Assembly (NCBI GenBank): GCA_034008185.1
Contig: CM067081.1
Location: forward strand, 156,952,258-157,016,257
Direction: 5' to 3'
DNA from: Gorsachius magnificus
Taxonomy: Eukaryota; Chordata; Aves; Pelecaniformes; Ardeidae
DNA: 64,000 bases
Below the pieces are notes generated by a model that saw only the letters and a list, made by a program, of their open reading frames with translations, made no database searches and had not been told where the DNA came from. Shown piece by piece: positions 61,765 to 64,000 of this stretch. Both the position numbers and the translations under genes were made by a program. Each line of letters begins with the position of its first letter. Position 1 is the first letter of the stretch.

Positions 61765-64000
61765 CATGAAAAACAGAAAGGAAGATTTGGCTTGAGTAAA
61801 TTAACATGTAGCAATGACCTGGACGTGATTGGAAGAGTGGACTGGTGCCTTGTAAGAGCTGAATGTTAGAATCACAGTCAGATTTTCAGTGGACTGATCA
61901 TAATTGTTCATACATTCGGTGGAGAAGGAGAGGATAAATGGGTGGAGATAGCATTGAATTGAGGCCAGAGAAAGTGTCCATAACAAAGCCCATGTGTTAT
62001 TCATGGCTTAGTTGAGTGTCTGGCCTTGTGATTATTGTAAAAGTCGGAACAATGCTTTTGCTCTTTTGCTTGTTGTAATAGAGCAGAATGTGGGAAGTGC
62101 ATTTGTCTGTGGACAAAAGATTTCTTCTCTAGGGCTTTCGCTGCAAGATTTTTCATGAGCACTAATATACCACGAGGGAAAGAAAAGTCAATACAACTGA
62201 ACTGGATTTACACTGAGTAAGTGGATTTCCAGGCTGTGGCCTCCGCATGCATGACAGGCAGTGTGCAGGGTGTCTCTGAGACTCTATTATCTTTTTTTTT
62301 CCCTTTCATTTTCAGGTAGAGGTTTAGTAATAAGGTGCAGAGGTACCTGTGGCAAATTTTGAGGGCTGAAACAGACCATTTCTTTAATGAGTTTATTAAA
62401 AAGCCAGTTAGGATCTGTATTAAGCAGAACTATTTTCCTTCTGCCACATAGTTGTAATATAGCTGTAAATGGAAAGAGAAAGAAGATTCAACACACAGCA
62501 AGTAGCAAAGCAAAAAATCTAGACATAACTGAACACAGATGAAGAGCCTTGCAGGAATGTGACATAAGCTTGCATTGTATCTTGCGTGGGGTTTTTTTTT
62601 TGTATATGAAACCCCATGAATTTAAGAATATGGGTAGACAAATATTTGCAAGACATATTCTTAGAAGACAACATCTGCAACTATACATTGTAATTTGCAT
62701 GACTGAATACAGCTCCACTGCTCCAAAAATAACAGATAATTGTGGGGCAGCCCATTGAGCTGGAGTCACTGGAAGTTCAGAATTGGGCAGCATCATACTT
62801 GAGGCTTACACATGTCAGTGGTTAACATTGATCTGTTTGGTGCAATGAAAGTGCTACTGAATTACAAGAAATTGCAAAGCAAAATAGACCAAATGGTAAA
62901 GGATTGGGAAATAATTGCATCTTTAAAGTTAGAATTTGTCTTTTAGTTGTCAAGATTAACATTTAATTCTCATTAAATACAGGCTGCATCATTGTCTGAT
63001 CTAACTGTCTAGACTGCTGAGAGAAACACAGCAGAGATCCAGTCCTGTATCCGTTAGGATCCAAATCCAAGGATGAGTTTGTTTCAGTTTCTTGTTCAAC
63101 ATTGCCCGACTTCAATTTGTGAGTTAACTTGACTTTCACTAAAGGTCACACTGTTTGCCATTTGTTACTTGCCTTTTCAAACACCTTTCTTTTTGTCGAG
63201 GAGATTTAGTTCTAGGTAGCTGCTTTTGGTGTAGCTGGAGTCTGGATGTCTGGTGATTTGGTAAACCTGCTGAGTCAGAGCTGTGGATGTCACATTGCCT
63301 TTGTGTTATGAAATTGTATTGGACTGTTTTGGAGCAGCCATCACGAAATGGCCCATTTCTTTTATTACTTCTGCATTTTTTCTCCCCTTCCGTCCCACCA
63401 AGTGAAAGGAAGAAAGTGAGCTGTTGCCCTGAAGACAGTATTTATGCATCCTCAGTCACTTCAGGCCTCAAATGCTCCTTTTTTAGAGCTGCTGTGTGAT
63501 TATCCATAGCTCAGGCTGCCTGGATAGCATCAGCAAACATCAACCTGCTTCAGCCCACATCACTCAACTTTCGTCTTGGTTGGTAACTTCGTATCTGCAG
63601 TTGATTTCCACTCACTAGGATGACTCTCTGGGCAACTGTACCAGTTCCTGGGCAGAGGTTTGTGGTGAGCTTCGTGGTCTGAGCTCTATGCACCCATCAT
63701 CCACAGCACTTTGAATCAAAGGTTCAAATGCCTAAAACCTGGTATTTCTGCCCTTGGTGATCATGAGGTGCTGAGCACTGTGTAGTTTGTTTCTGTGTGC
63801 TTCAGTTTCTTGTTCTTAGAAACCAAAGGGCAGGCCACTGAGTAGGATGAAAGGTCCAGTTTGCCTGTTGTTTTGTCTCCAGCAGCAGGTGACCAGGACA
63901 GACTACGTGAAGGATAAATAACTCCTAATACTCTGCCAGTGCGCAACAACCTGTGGGGTACGAGCTTCCTGAGCCAGACACGTGTCAGCTACATCATTCA

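Larger units (their letters stand above)
58637..64000. other. Non-coding stretch after the candidate exon
   Basis: If the candidate exon is real this is its downstream intron. I find no second exon with equally good splice sites. At 62310 an acceptor-like TTTCATTTTCAG is followed by early stops in all frames that I checked. Conserved-looking AT-rich DNA spans about 59240-59600, and 59940-60070 is another block with TTAATATCCATTAA words. The 61.2-64.0 kb part is ordinary apart from the purine tract at 61710. No CR1 is present after 53812. Confidence 0.5.

Noticed and set aside
62282..62340. Acceptor-like TTTCATTTTCAG followed by GTAGAGG
   Set aside because: The sequence after it soon meets stops in the frames checked and has no donor.
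1..64000. CRISPR array, operon, phage or other microbial system
   Set aside because: No spaced direct repeats, no closely packed genes and no ribosome-binding sites; the CR1 content shows a bird genome.

Overview
The window reads as 64 kb of bird nuclear DNA: intronic or intergenic sequence, not microbial. The evidence is seven clear copies, plus one probable fragment, of the avian non-LTR retrotransposon CR1. Their 3' ends carry the diagnostic ATTCTATG-type tail on the + strand, or its complement CATAGAATCATAGAAT. There are also degraded MIR-type SINE pieces, poly(A), poly(C) and GTTT simple repeats, few CpG outside small patches, and no long continuous gene. No species is named. All open frames over 100 codons that are not CR1 look like chance frames; no operon, CRISPR array, rRNA or tRNA was seen.

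Layout. 1-5 kb: unique DNA. 5.1-5.4 kb: two adjoining CR1 pieces. 9.8-10.4 kb: a CpG-dense patch and a MIR remnant. 14.1-15.9 kb: a 30-nt poly(C) run and a GC-rich, CpG-poor block full of overlapping chance frames. 17.0-17.7 kb: a CR1 and a poly(A) tract. 19.7-20.3 kb: A-rich tracts, one following an AATAAA. 23.0-23.4, 29.1-29.3, 40.6-41.0, 45.2 and 53.5-53.8 kb: further CR1 copies. 34.06 kb: an exact 26-bp tandem duplication. 39.6-39.9 kb: two MIR pieces in opposite orientation. 55.5-60.2 kb: AT-rich, homeobox-site-rich DNA typical of conserved non-coding blocks beside developmental genes, surrounding the best exon candidate.

The most gene-like object is an 86-bp candidate exon at 58551-58636 (+). 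It has a pyrimidine tract and CAG acceptor, a CAG/GTGAGT donor and exactly one open frame. I do not recognise the 28-residue peptide. If real, the window is largely intron of a + strand gene, or holds an alternative 5' coding exon. A weaker candidate terminal exon lies at 25388-25461, with an AATAAA about 85 nt past its stop.

The CR1 copies fall into at least three 3'-end types, so insertion was layered over time. Three keep readable pieces of the CR1 ORF2 C-terminus that align with one another, which is the strongest protein-level evidence here. I found no convincing undescribed system. The items worth checking are the exon candidates, the short CpG patches, the conserved-looking AT-rich blocks and some symmetric DNA structures.
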